This document shows, in pieces, positions 41,512 through 51,892 of a stretch of DNA of 64,000 nt. The position numbers and the translations under genes are program-made. Positions within the stretch are counted from its first letter, which is position 1, and every line of letters starts with the position of its first letter. The notes under the pieces were generated by a model that did not search any database, was not told the origin of the DNA, and worked only from the letters and a program-made list of their open reading frames with translations. The DNA comes from Adiantum capillus-veneris (taxonomy: Eukaryota; Streptophyta; Polypodiopsida; Polypodiales; Pteridaceae): contig CM043971.1 in the NCBI GenBank assembly GCA_014529385.2, forward strand, positions 26,947,769 to 27,011,768, written 5' to 3'.

Positions 41512-42066
41512 TCCTTCCCTCCTTTCTTAAATTTTGGTATAACCCCAAAATTTCCTTGGCAAGTGCTTGTCGTTTCTTGCTGGATTTTTCTAGTGTTGAT
41601 TACAATTGGAGTCTGCTCTTTGAGCATTTCTGAAGTTTGGCCTTTTGAGGATTTTTCAGTGGGCAGGGGTTGGACCTGAACCCTAGTTACTTTGGTAGAG
41701 AAGTACTCTTTGTCAACCAGAATCCTAGGTTTTTTGGAACTGCTAGCCTCAACGTGTACAACCTTCCTCTTCTATTCAGTGGTCGCCAATTGATTTCCCG
41801 GGTCTTCTTCATTTGAAGATTACATTATTGGTTACTAGGATAGGCTTTGGAGTCTAGGCCAGCTTTACTTGGGAAAAGTCCTCTAGAGTAGTAGCACAAT
41901 ACAAAAATTGCTAGACATACCAAGCTTTGAATACACTCTGTGATTTCCACTTGGCAGTCTGTTGTAAAACGTTGTGAGACAAGATCTGGCACATATTGAT
42001 TTTAGCTTAGCATTCAGCCCTTTTGCGAGCAACATTGCAAACACCTTCTCTGACACATATGTCAGA

Positions 42067-42139
<73 letters not shown>

Positions 42140-42530
42140 AAACCAAGAGTTAGAGCCACATGTGAGCCATCTTAAGGCTTTTTGGTGATCCTTATAAGAG
42201 GCCATGAGGTAAGGGACGGGTAATTCATTATCTGTGTTATATATTGATAACGCTTCCTTTATTTGAGCAAGAGTCTCTTTGGAGGTAAATGAGTAAGGGA
42301 GGAAATAATTGTCTACCAATCTCTTTTTGGATTCAACCACCATGCACAAGGTTATTTGTTACCTTTTCTAGCGAGTAATGTATAACTTTTTGTTTAGATC
42401 GAGTTTTAACCATGTCTTTGTGAGGGAGAGAATTCTCACGGTATTTCTTGAATGGGGCCTTAACGGAATCAAAGATAAGTGCTTGTGGGAGAGATAGAGC
42501 CTTCTCATCAAATAAGTTCATGACACACAA
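41512..42530 (-). pseudogene. 3' ORF remnant of an E4-related element
   Basis: Minus-strand fragments: 42333-42530 (MVKTRSKQKVIHYSLEKV), 42150-42349 (DNYFLPYSFTSKETLAQ) and 41883-42060, which contains LTYVSEKVFAMLLAKGL. The last matches TYVSEKLFAMLLVKTL in the post-pol ORF of E4 (58375-59082). So this is the post-pol ORF of a related element, ending before its 3' LTR. A (GA)n tract (42072-42136) is inserted within it. Confidence 0.6.
42072..42136. repeat. (GA)n microsatellite
   Basis: About 32 uninterrupted GA units inside the ORF remnant. Confidence 0.97.
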
Positions 42531-43224
42531 CCATTTATGGATTTATTTATGCATATACATTGAGTTCGAATATGTTTAAGATATTTTCCTAGCATTTTTC
42601 TTCACGGAGTTCAAAACAAATGTGTGACTGAAATAGTGATTCATGTATCATCGATGAAAAATAGTTTCATTTGTTGAAGGAAGTACATCCTAAGAATTAC
42701 AAACCCTTACCTTAATGGGTTCCACAAAGCCTGGCAATACAAATATTGCCAAAATTAAGGTGGTGAAGAAATTAACCCAATCCAAAATGCTTTCTAAGAG
42801 TAGATGGTATAAGTCTTCCTTCTACATTATAGAGTAATGAAATCTAAACAATCAACTAAGAAAGGGTTATCACCTCCATCCATACAAAATAGCAAAAAAT
42901 TTCTTTAAGTTTGAATACATTTTATAGGTTTCTACCAACTCTACAAGTTGTTATCAATGTCTTGTGAAGACATTGAAACATGTTTTGTGAAGGCCACAAA
43001 CTATTTTTTAGAACAATCAGAAAATGTTCAAAGGATTGAAAATTTATTTTATTCTTTCTGGCATAATACTCCTAGTTTACATTTCTACCAAAGCTCAAAA
43101 AGCACTATTTGCAAATTGTAACATTATCATGTTTATTGACATGTGAAAATTAGCAGAGAACATGCATTTCAATGATTCACAGCTAATCATTTATTACAGA
43201 AATTTACAAATTTCAACTTGTTGG
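42531..43224. other. No gene recognised
   Basis: AT-rich, only short ORFs; no repeat or LTR end visible. Confidence 0.45.
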
Positions 43225-44543
43225 GGCATTAACACTAGAATGGTAACAAGACACTTTTATGTTCCTGGACACTTTTATGTCCTGTTAAGTGACCATTTTT
43301 CTTGAATTATTTGAAGAGTATGAAAATGAATTTCTAGGTGCTATATATCCACAAAGTTTCCTTATGAGCTGAAAAAAAATTAGCATTTTTTTGGGAGTAT
43401 CGATCTCACCATTAACCTTACTCTTGCACAACATTTTTGAACCTAAACTGTGTGAAAAAACGGGTCCTGTTGTTGGCTTTTTTTCAATTTTTGGCAACTA
43501 CACCACTCTAAACTTCATGTTTGTGAGGTTTATATGGCTAGAGGTTATGCCTTCATAGTTTTCAACATGTTTTGATGCTTGTAGGGAGAGCTAAGTGTTA
43601 AAATTGAAAGTTATGACCAATTTACAAGTTTTGCATAATCCTTTTTTTGGCCAAAATTAGCACTTTTATGATTTTTTTGGTGGCTTTCTTGATATCCAAA
43701 TTCAATTTTGATTGTGTAAGTGTAATGTATAACATAAAGCTAATCTTCCTTGAGTTTTGGGGGACCTAATATGCTATATAGCATAGTATATGATGATGGT
43801 TGAGTTTTTTGATTGCTGAAGAATACGATACATTTTAAAGTAGCAAGTATAACTTTCTCAATATTGCTAGTTTCTTAGGCCAATTGTGTGTATTTTGTAG
43901 GTAGTAACCATATCTAATCATAGACTACAAACTAAGCTAGATATTGAGTAGTTTCTATGGGTTTCTAGAGGTCATAATGCTAAACCCAGTTTTTTCATGT
44001 TTGCTGTATTTAGCACTTTATCATTGCCCCCAAGGTTCCAATTGTAAGAGATCCATTATCCTTTTGACATGCTCCATGGATCCTTTTGAATCCAAAGTCC
44101 CAAAGGGAACTAATAAAACATGTATATAGTATCTGTATTGAGCGTGACTATAGAAACTTTGATGATAGGTCCGCAGAATGGCAAAAATGCAACTTTTTTG
44201 TACCTATTTTTTGGCCCAAAAAAAAAAATTGTGAGGTAAAAGCAACCATAGTTTTTTTCACCAACCCATTGAAGTTACCGGGGCATTTTATCTCAGGTCC
44301 TACAAAAATCCCCACTCTTATTTATATGCAATCAACCGTAAGAAATTGTTGTTTTGGGCAAAATGCACTAGTCCATCAACTTTGGAGGCTTGTAGTTTTT
44401 CCATATGTAGTAGTTATTGAACTATAAGCTCATGAAAGGATTTTTCAAAATGAGTGGATCTACTATGGTTTTGGAAATTTTTCCCAAAACCCTGAAAGGA
44501 CACTTTTTATGTCCTGTTAGGTTACCATTCTAGTGTTAACATG
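43225..44543. mobile_element. Non-autonomous DNA transposon with TTAA flanks, piggyBac-like
   Basis: Ends are exact inverted repeats: TTAACACTAGAATGGTAAC at 43229-43247 and its reverse complement at 44521-44539. Taking TTAA as target duplication (43229-43232 and 44536-44539), the termini are CACTAGAATGGTAAC. A 31-32 bp subterminal direct repeat GGACACTTTTATGTCC.. lies at 43267-43297 and 44498-44529. The ~1.3-kb AT-rich interior has no transposase. TTAA duplication and CACT-type ends fit the piggyBac superfamily; a CACTA (En/Spm) origin is the alternative, but 3-bp flanks (TAA, TTA) do not match as direct repeats. Confidence 0.65.
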
Positions 44544-45039
44544 GGCATTGATCTAGCCCATGATTTGAGACTCCGAGGCAATATTATTGTAACTTATGAT
44601 GCTCTGTTATTTTGCGCCTAGGTGTATGCGGCCAGGCCGTGGCCTTGCAACGCCACAATATTAATGCTATGTTGTTGAGGCTGCTGAAGGCAATGCACTG
44701 ATTTTTGGTGTGCAAGGGCTATACGACGTTGCAACTGAATGTTGCAGGCCTTCTCCTTGCTAAAGAAGTCGGGAATTTTATTTGCTTCAGCCAGGAATTT
44801 GATTAGCATCACAATATTGCTTATAATTGCTTCATGGCGATGGCAGCTAGGGTTACTTGTAGCTAATTCCAAGGAAACTTAAGGCTTGCATGATGAAGAG
44901 GCGCTAGGGTTGTAGATGCCTCATCAATATGCATATCACTAGCAGCTGGACCCACCTTATAAATGCACACCTTCTTGCTAGGCACAAAATTATCGCCTAC
45001 TCCTCCGTGTGTGATCAGACCTCTTCTTATAAGCTGAAA
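44544..45039. other. No gene recognised
   Basis: A minus ORF at 44618-44872 (84 codons, IKFLAEANKIPDFF) and an adjoining minus stretch at 44880-45030 (FVPSKKVCIYKVGPAASDMH) look weakly coding but match nothing I know. They may belong to the host-like fragment at 45040-45375 or to a lost transposon. Confidence 0.35.
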
Positions 45040-45375
45040 TTTGTATGCCCAACTTTCTGGCTTGTGGTAGCTGACAAAAATCTAGTTCTTGCTCATCCTG
45101 CTTTGTCACAATCCCCCATTCCTCCTCCTTCACCTTCGCATGCTCCTGCTGCGCATTTTCCTTGGCTCGCTGGCGCTCCTCAGGAGTTGAGAAGGCGGGG
45201 TTCACACGTAGCTGCTCCCCCTTGTGGCGGCCCGAGGCACTGTCCACCACCAGCCGAAAACACACAACAGGCCCAAACACTAGACATAACCTCTGCCAGC
45301 TCCTCCTCCGTCGTTTACTTGGGGATGTTTCCCACGAACACGCGCGCTCCCACATCCTTTTTGTGGTCCAAAGAT
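45040..45375 (-). pseudogene. RRM fragment resembling CstF-64 (cleavage stimulation factor 64-kDa subunit)
   Basis: The minus strand encodes ARVFVGNIPK (RNP2-like), a stop, TTEEELAEVMSS, then after a one-base frame change GPVVCFRLVVDSASGRHKG and, abruptly, EQLRVN. CstF-64 proteins have VFVGNIP, a TEEQL helix, GPVVSFRLV and xGRQLRV in this order, with about 30 residues (including RNP1, YGFCEY) between KG and the last strand. Those are missing here. The remainder (PEERQRAKENAQ, VKEEEWG) is charged and unassigned. In a working gene this domain binds the GU-rich element downstream of poly(A) sites. It is a decayed copy; no intact frame remains. Confidence 0.5.
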
Positions 45376-45473
45376 GTGCATCTCACAATACTGCTTCTGC
45401 TAATTGTGTCCTGCGCTTAGTGCACCATCAATATCACCTTCAACGGATTGGTCGACAAATAAATTGAAAGCGC

Positions 45474-45533
<60 letters not shown>

Positions 45534-45545
45534 ACGTGCGCGCTT
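45474..45545. repeat. (TG)n followed by (CG)n and CACACGTGCGCG
   Basis: About 25 TG units, then GCGCGCGC, then ACACGTGCGCG: an alternating purine-pyrimidine tract of some 70 bp, the kind that can form Z-DNA. Confidence 0.95.
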
Positions 45546-45847
45546 CTCTGCGTAAGTGCTCAATTGCCAAATGAAATGGCTTCCTTTCCTTTAATTGGAC
45601 AATTTTATTTTCACATACCTGCATGCTTTTGATGGTAGGCTAATTTTCACCCCATGAAAAGCAGTATATGGCATTCTCGTGTATTTCAAGTGAAAATTGA
45701 AAAGCTAGCGTCCAAAATCTGACGTCATTTCTTTTCTTGTTCAATAATTTGGCTTGGTCAAAGTCCCACGCACATGAGCCTTTCATTATCCAGGAAATCC
45801 ACAACTCAAAAATTGTACCTAAGATGAAAAGGGCCTAACCACATATG

Positions 45848-45848
<1 letters not shown>
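45546..45848. other. No gene seen
   Basis: About 300 bp with no ORF or repeat of note, between the TG tract and the GA tract. Confidence 0.5.

Positions 45849-45919
<71 letters not shown>
45849..45919. repeat. (GA)n microsatellite left of copia-2
   Basis: About 35 GA units, 20 bp before the LTR of copia-2. The GA tracts at 22922, 23221 and 50551 lie inside or at the edge of LTRs of the same family. Confidence 0.97.
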
Positions 45920-45921
<2 letters not shown>

Positions 45922-45939
45922 ATGAGGCTTCCCATTGAG

Positions 45940-46080
45940 TGTTGAGATGTAGAGAGAAAGAGAGAGACGAGACAAGAGACACACCATATACGTTCCCAAA
46001 GACTGATTCATATTGAGGACAAGATATAAATATATAGGTGAGACCAAGTTGAGTAGAGTGAGCCATATATAGTTCCAACA
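45940..46080 (-). repeat. 3' LTR of copia-2
   Basis: TGTTGAGATGTAGAG ... TAGTTCCAACA on the plus strand, 141 bp, matching the copia-1 LTR in reverse. Followed (plus) by the polypurine stretch CCCCACTCAAAC. Confidence 0.88.
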
Positions 46081-46105
46081 ACCCCACTCAAACAAAGATC
46101 TATAG

Positions 46106-46150
46106 CTTTGGATGAAAAAACCCTTGGGGAGTTCAAGGGAAAAACCCAAG
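46106..46150 (-). other. Two-tier hairpin before the 3' LTR of copia-2
   Basis: On plus: CTTTGG (46106-46111), CCCTTG (46121-46126), loop GGGAGTT, CAAGGG (46134-46139), CCAAG (46146-46150). The inner stem is invariant against the NA elements; the outer stem differs in sequence but still mostly pairs. Confidence 0.8.
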
Positions 46151-46328
46151 CCCCTATACAATGTGAAAATATGAACCAACGATGATGATGTGAAAGTGAA
46201 TTGTGTATCTATGTACAAATATACAAGTGACTTAGAGATCACAATGTGGAAATGTGGAGTGTGCATAGTGCATGGTACCTATAGGATTACAGTGTCATAT
46301 GTACAAAGCTATTAAAATAGTAGAGAAG

Positions 46329-46766
46329 CTAATCTACAAAGAGTGAGGCCAAAGCAACTCCAATCTCTGAGCGCAAGAGGATGAAACGTGACTCGTTGAA
46401 GACTTTGGTAAGAATGTCTGCAATCATCTGGTCACTTGGACAATGTTCAACCATAATGGTTCCTTTGTGTACTTCATACTTGACATAATGATAATGGACA
46501 ACAATGTGCTTTGACTTATTATGTTGAACATAGTCTTTTGCAAGACTAATAGCACTTTGGTTGTCACACCGCAAGGGTGGGCTAGAAAGAGGAGAGTGAC
46601 CAATATCAACCAGCATTTGTCGAAGCCAGATGAGCTCACAAGCTGGAAGTGATTCCGCAATATATTCTAACTCAGTCGTAGAAACTACAACACAATGTTG
46701 TTTCTTGCTGGTCCAAGAAACAAGACAACCATTTATAAAGAAGCAATTTCCACTAGTAGATCGCAT
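46329..46766 (-). pseudogene. RNase H of copia-2
   Basis: 145 codons open. RSTSGNCFFINGCLVSWTSKKQ, STTELEYIAESLPACELIWLRQML (catalytic Glu region) and RCDNQSAISLAKD (Asp) are the standard copia RNase H motifs; SKHIVVHYHYVKYEV and MIADILTKVF close the domain. The usual initial DWAG lies just upstream in a different frame (region of 46780). The domain itself looks nearly intact. Confidence 0.87.
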
Positions 46767-47930
46767 AGATAAATGTGACCTTGCCTAGTCTGCATCTGTG
46801 TAACCCAAAAGAGAAAGAGATTTCATAGAATCCAATGTGAGTTGTCGTCGATAGACCAAACCAAAATTTGTAGTGCCCTTTTAAGTATTTCAATACACTC
46901 TTTGCTGCAGACCAATGCTTAAGAGAATGACGTGCAAGATGTTGTCCAAGATAATTAGCAACAAATAGAATATCAGGACGAGTGTTCATGCCAACAAATT
47001 GAAGACATCCAATCAAGTTAGCATAAGGTTGATTTGTGACAAGTTGACCGCCATTGTTAGCAGTGTTCTTCGTAGAGCTCGCAAGACAAGGTGTGTTGGC
47101 CGAATGTGCAGATTCCATACCAAATTTTTGAATAGTATCTACAATAAACTTTAACTGTCAAAGAAATAAAATACTTTTTATACGGTTCCATTGGATCTGA
47201 ATTCCAAGACATGAGTGAATCTTTCCAAGATCCACTATATCAAATGCAGAAGACAATAACTTTTTCACTTACTGAAGAAATCTCAAATCATTGGAAACAA
47301 GGATGGTATCATCCACATAAAGAGCAAGAATCACAAAACTGCTACCTTGGCGTTTTATGTATAAGTTCGGGTTTGAAGAGCAAGAGATGAATCCTTTAGA
47401 GGTGAGAAAAAGATCAAATTTTGTATACCAGGCTCGCGAAACTTGTTTGAGACCATATAGTGCCTTATGGAGTTGAGCAACAAGGTCTTCTTTACTTGGA
47501 ATAGAAAACCCTTCTGGTTGTTCCATATAAATCTTCTCTTCCAATTCACCATTAAGAAAAGTAGTTCGCACAGCCATTTGATGATGAGCTTCTAAATCAA
47601 ATTGAACAGCAAATGCCAATAAAACTTAAACACTTGTAATGCAGACAACTGGTGAAAAGGTCTCTTGATAATCAGCACCAGCTACTTGGGAGTAACCTTT
47701 TGCAACTAAACGTGCCTTGAACTTGTCAAAAGATCCATCTGCTTTTACTTTTGTCTTGTACACCCACTTACACTTAATAGATGTACGACCAAGAGGTAGT
47801 TCGGTTAGTATCCATGTACCTTTAGAGATAAGAGAATCGTACTCTGCTTCCATAACCTCTTGCCATTGATCCTTTTGTGGTGAAGAGATAACTTGATCAT
47901 AAGTAACGGGATCTTTAGAAGTAGAGAAAG
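46753..47930 (-). pseudogene. Reverse transcriptase of copia-2
   Basis: Pieces: WQEVMEAEYDSLISKGTWILTEL to YQETFSPVVCITSV (in the 47626-48483 frame), a stop, then 47269-47619 with VRTTFLNGELEEKIYM, LHKALYGLKQVSRAWYTKF and LALYVDDTILVSND (both aspartates kept), a stop, then 46753-47118 with YANLIGCLQFVGMNTRPDI and AAKSVLKYLKGH. The order is normal; at least three breaks separate the parts. It retains the ~12 residues missing from copia-1 RT. Confidence 0.87.
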
Positions 47931-48947
47931 CATTATCAAAAATATCGTCATCATTAGCATGACATGAGCCATGTTCAAAATCAATAGGCAGATCAACAAA
48001 AATATCAATATCATCAATGGCAACATTCAGAATGGATGGTTGTGAAGAGGAAAGTTGCTCTACAGGAAGAGTTTCATCATCTGAAAGAAATGGAAAAGCC
48101 TGAAGAAATGATTTGGTATGATCAGGATCATCCATGGACCATGAGTCTCCCATAAGTTGTTTGTTAAAAGTAGCATCACGATTCACAATTACTTTCTTCG
48201 AGGAAGGATCATAGAGTTTGTAGCCTTTGGAAGTGTCAGAATATCCAATAAAAATAACTTTAAGACTAGGAGTATCAAGCTTTGTTCCTGTTTCTTTGGG
48301 AATATGAATATAAGCAATACATCCAAAGGTTTGAAAACGAGATACAGAAGGAATGTCACTTGTCCATGCTGTGATGGGTATCTTACAAGAGAGTGCAATA
48401 GTAGGAAGATGATTCTGAATAAATACTGTTGTCAAAGTAGCTTCAGCCCAAAAAACACGAGATAAACTAGAATGAATAATCATACATCTTATAGCATTGA
48501 GAATAATGCGATTCTTTTGTTCAACAATGCCGTTCTGTTGAGGTGAATATGGAATAGTGTGTTAATGATGATGAATTTCAGTGTCAGCACAATAACGCAC
48601 AAACTCTTGAGAAACATATTTGCCTCCATTGTCACCACGAAGCTGCTTAAGGTGACGATCAATTTGAAGTTCCGCAGCCTTGTGGAATTGTTTGAAAACA
48701 GGCAAGGCCTTAGATTTTTGTCTATAAGTAGAAATACAATCGTATACCGTGAGAAATCATCAATGAAAGTAATGAAGTAGCGATATTGTGATCTTGAAGA
48801 AGGTAGAGGTCCACATATATCAGTATGAACAAGATCCAATATGTCACGAGAATGAGTTGTATTTGAAAGAGGAAAGGATTTATGATTATGTTTTCCAAGA
48901 GCACAAAACTCACAAATTCTCATATGGGGATGGGCTTTAAGATCCAT
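47931..48947 (-). pseudogene. Integrase of copia-2
   Basis: Frames 48489-48947 and the front of 47626-48483. CEFCALGKHN (end of the zinc part), HTDICGP (first Asp), YFITFIDDFSRYT, then after a frame change the SDNGG stretch, a stop, and PQQNG followed by VEQKN with the catalytic Glu. RVFWAEATLTTVFIQNHLP and TFGCIAYIHIPKE form the C-terminal part. Frame shifts near 48720 and 48560 break it. Confidence 0.85.
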
Positions 48948-49479
48948 ACCATGAACAAGATCACGACGCTAAAGATCAAGGATTTTTGAGAAATTAACAT
49001 GAACAAAATGGTGATGCCATACTTTGCAATCATGATCACCTGGAGTAGTGACAACATTTGCTACAGCATCATTGAGAGAGAGCTTAAAAAAATTACCGTT
49101 TCGAGGAGCAGTGGCTATTGCTTGTCCATCTTTCTCAATTCAGCATTTGGTACGATCAAATCCAACAAACAGACCAAGATCAGCAAGTCTAGCAACTAAA
49201 AGAAGATTACATTGAAGATCTAGTAAAGGTAATACTCTTCGTAAAATTTGAGTGGAAGAAGATAAGGTACCAAGATATAAGTCTCCAATACCCTTTACTT
49301 GACAAGTCGTATCATCAGCAAGATAAACAAATGTTGAACTAGTAGTGGATGATAGCTATGGAGCCACTTAGACTGATATGTCATATTTCCTGTAGCACCA
49401 GAATCGACAATAAAAAGTGATCCATCACGTACATGAAGTAATCTGTCTGGAGCAACTGAACATAGGACGCAACTTGTTT
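48948..49479 (-). pseudogene. Protease and pre-integrase region of copia-2
   Basis: The minus strand holds FIVDSGATGNM at about 49380-49412, then degraded but recognisable equivalents of copia-1 20330-20744 (LHHRFVHV-like zinc part near 48990-49010). Several stops; no long open frame. Confidence 0.75.
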
Positions 49480-50488
49480 CTAGTACAATATTGTTTTGAT
49501 GTTCATTAGCATATGCTCTATTACGATGTGTGTCAAATCGATGCTTATAGCATGTATGAGTGGGATGATCAGATCATCCACAATATTCACAAGAAGAAGA
49601 AAAAGAGTCTCTAGATAAACGTGGTTGTTTCGTGGTAATATTGTGTTCTTCATCATATTGACGTGCCCAAAAATCATCTTCAGTATGGCCATTTCTGTTG
49701 CAGTAAGAACATTGCTTATTAGAAAATTTGAGAAGAGAGAAAATATTACCGCGACGGCCATCTATGCGGTTTTCTCATTGAAATGGACGCCTTTGAGCAT
49801 AAAAAACACATGCCATCTATTGTGACTCAGTCTCCTCTTGTGAAATTATAACTGTATCGACCAACATTACGTCATTTTTGACGTTGAAATCAAGACCATC
49901 TTTATAGAGAGAATAGTAATAATGTTATCGTAAGAGGAGTCCTTCACTGTGTCAAGAAGAATTGTAATCAGTTGTTTTTGTGGAACAAGATCACCAACAA
50001 CGGCAAGTTGATTAATAAAATATTTGAAAGACTCAATATGTCCCGTCATGGGTAGTACCAACTTCATATAGTAACTTGTTAAGCAACCCTCTCAAATAAA
50101 GTATTTTAGTAATAGATTTCTTCTGAAAGTTTGCAAAAAGGTACTTCCATACGTCGTGGGAAGTAGGTAGTTCATACATATAAAGCAAAAGGGAATCAAT
50201 AAGAGTAGAAAAAATATACCAACGAGCTGCTTTATCGCGTCGTTGCCAATCCGTATACGCAACATTCTAATCTTCAAATATAGGTCCTTGAGTGATAAGC
50301 ACGTTATTATAATTGGTATCAATAGGCTGAGGCGGACAAACACGATTTCCAAGGACAACATTAGAGAGTTCATCGCCTTCAAGAATTAACAATATCTTTG
50401 CTTTCCAGCGTGGAAATCCTTGGCCTTGGAAAGGAGGAACAGAACGCTGGCCAAAAGGAAAGCCGTTGACAAGAATAGTCATAGCCAT
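49480..50488 (-). pseudogene. Gag of copia-2
   Basis: From ATG at about 50488 (MAMTILVNGFPFGQRSVPPF) through WKAKILLILEGDELSN, a stop after GPIFED, then the remaining UBN2-type domain in other frames (HIESFKYFINQLAVVGD at about 50000). Both knuckle regions are present around 49560-49710, coding CSYCNRNGHTEDDFW-like sequence on the minus strand. It equals copia-1 16595-20240 without the NA-2 insertion, so it shows the uninterrupted site. Confidence 0.82.
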
Positions 50489-50546
50489 ATCTTGTTGTGA
50501 GATGACGTATAAGATAAGATCGCAGAATCTGCATGCCATATATGAT

Positions 50547-50594
<48 letters not shown>

Positions 50595-50735
50595 GACACC
50601 ATCATATGCAATCCCCAAAGTGTGTGGAGAGCACAATCTGAGTACACATATATAGTGGGGACTCCTAGCTATATATAGCATAGGTGTGGGCTCTCTATAT
50701 AGCTCCAACACCCTGATGCAAATAGGAGTCCCTAA

Positions 50736-50780
50736 TTGTGGATGAAAAAACCCTTGGGGGTACAAGGGAAAAACCCACAA
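50736..50780 (-). other. Two-tier hairpin of NA-4, with paired base change
   Basis: On plus: TTGTGG (50736-50741), CCCTTG (50751-50756), loop GGGGTA, CAAGGG (50763-50768), CCACAA (50775-50780). Compared with NA-1 and NA-2 (CTGTGG/CCACAG) the outermost pair is changed on both sides, keeping the stem. Confidence 0.88.
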
Positions 50781-51032
50781 CACTATATAGATGCACTATT
50801 GTATTAATAAATTTTCAAATTTACAAAAATATGTTCTCCAGGGGCTACATCACTCCATAATATACAACAATGGCCATAAAGGCTCAAAAAATTCTAATAA
50901 ACACAAAGTGAAGGTTTAAGTTGCAGGAGCTTTAGCGTCTTTGATCCCTTTTATGTGCTGCTTGATGTGATTTTTATCCCGTTGACAACAACAACTCAAG
51001 AAACATATCGAGATGTAAAGGTTAGAAATAAT

Positions 51033-51073
51033 CACATCACATTGTCCTTAGAGACGGTTCGTGACGCCGCTCT
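51033..51073 (-). other. Conserved GC-rich block (NA-4)
   Basis: On the minus strand AGAGCGGCGTCACGAACC followed by GTCTCTAAGGACAATGTGATG; one core change from NA-1. Confidence 0.85.
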
Positions 51074-51286
51074 AGAGACGACATAGGAACAAACGTAATG
51101 CCAATGTAATCACATGTGTAGATGACATAGAAACAAACATAATATTGATGTAATTACATGTGCACACAAAGCCGACATGTAATAAACATATTGGCCTCCC
51201 CAAGATCTCAATTGACAACAATCATCATCATTGTTTACGTACCATGGCATTGGAAACACTTAGAAAAACTTTGAAATAGGAATCAT

Positions 51287-51817
51287 TGTAGACGGCTGGG
51301 TAGTTTTTCTATGTGGGAACGTTCTCTCAGGAGATGGGCAACAAATTACTTAGTAGTTACTATGGTAATTACTACAGTAAACATGAAAGGTATAAATAGG
51401 GCCCATTACATTATAAACGGGTTGTTGGCGGTTGGGTTGGCAGTTGGCAATTATCGGGTTAGCAGTTGTGAGCAATTATTATCATTTGGGTTAGCACTTT
51501 GACTACACTTGTACTTGAGAATCATTAGCAGATATTGTTGGCTGTACTCTCTCTGTAAATCATATCATATTCACTGTAATCTTTTATCTATAATTCCAAT
51601 CATGGCAGATATTCCAGCTACACTTACTTCTTGTCCAATACTCTGAATCTGAATCTAAACATTATTTCTAGTACATAAGTCTGATTCTCATTCCAGTATC
51701 CAAATTCCAGTCTAGTTTTTTATTTCTGTCCAATTTACTATCTGAAATCTTCCCACACTAGTAGCTGAGATCTTCTAACACTGGAATTAGCTGTCTCAAG
51801 AGATCATCTCCAATTCA
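51287..51817 (+). repeat. 5' LTR of E4
   Basis: Starts TGTAGACGGCTGGG and is taken to end at CAATTCA before the primer site. Homologous to the reversed LTR at 41095-41511. The start directly truncates NA-4. Confidence 0.75.
51391..51400 (+). promoter_or_regulatory. TATA box of the E4 LTR
   Basis: TATAAATAGG, the best TATA box of the window, ~105 bp into the LTR; the related LTR has it at 41414-41423 (minus). Confidence 0.75.
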
Positions 51818-51821
51818 ATTT

Positions 51822-51834
51822 TGGCGATCCTGGT
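51822..51834 (+). other. Probable primer-binding site of E4
   Basis: TGGCGATCCTGGT, a few bases after the presumed LTR end. TGGCG-type sites (other than tRNA-Met) are usual in this gypsy branch; the matching tRNA was not determined. Confidence 0.5.
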
Positions 51835-51892
51835 GGTTAGAGCTGAAGCTCGTTGACTGAACGACTCATCTCCCATTTCGAAGTTTTCAGCA

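Larger units (their letters stand above)
45940..50545 (-). mobile_element. Copia retrotransposon copia-2, 5' LTR replaced
   Basis: Minus-strand copia with all coding domains from gag to RNase H, 3' untranslated region with hairpin, and 3' LTR (45940-46080). Its 5' LTR, primer site and most of the leader are missing: at 50545 the leader, a few dozen bases before gag, is joined to the CT tract of a type-3 LTR belonging to NA-4. It is a close relative of copia-1 and shows what the 3' half of that element would have been. Frame breaks are scattered, so it is not active. Confidence 0.9.
50546..51286 (-). mobile_element. Non-autonomous LTR element NA-4, 3' part
   Basis: Minus strand: interior with the CCATGGTACGTAAAC unit (about 51237-51252), GC-rich block (51033-51073), the CATCTCGATATGTTTCTTGAG segment, hairpin (50736-50780), purine-rich end and a type-3 LTR (50546-50710) carrying a (GA)n tract at 50551-50592. 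Its 5' half is cut off at 51287 by the LTR of E4. Its LTR end is fused to the copia-2 leader. Confidence 0.85.

Noticed and set aside
43229-44539. CACTA (En/Spm) transposon
   Set aside because: The ends read CACTA...TAGTG, but the 3-bp flanks TAA and TTA are not direct repeats, while TTAA on both sides is; kept as the alternative only.
44990-45355. Functional plus- or minus-strand gene at the CstF-64-like locus
   Set aside because: The RRM is split by a stop and a frame shift and lacks its central part; the plus ORF 44929-45420 is a shadow with no domain.
45400-45624. Minus ORF with Thr-His repeats
   Set aside because: Reverse reading of the (TG)n tract.
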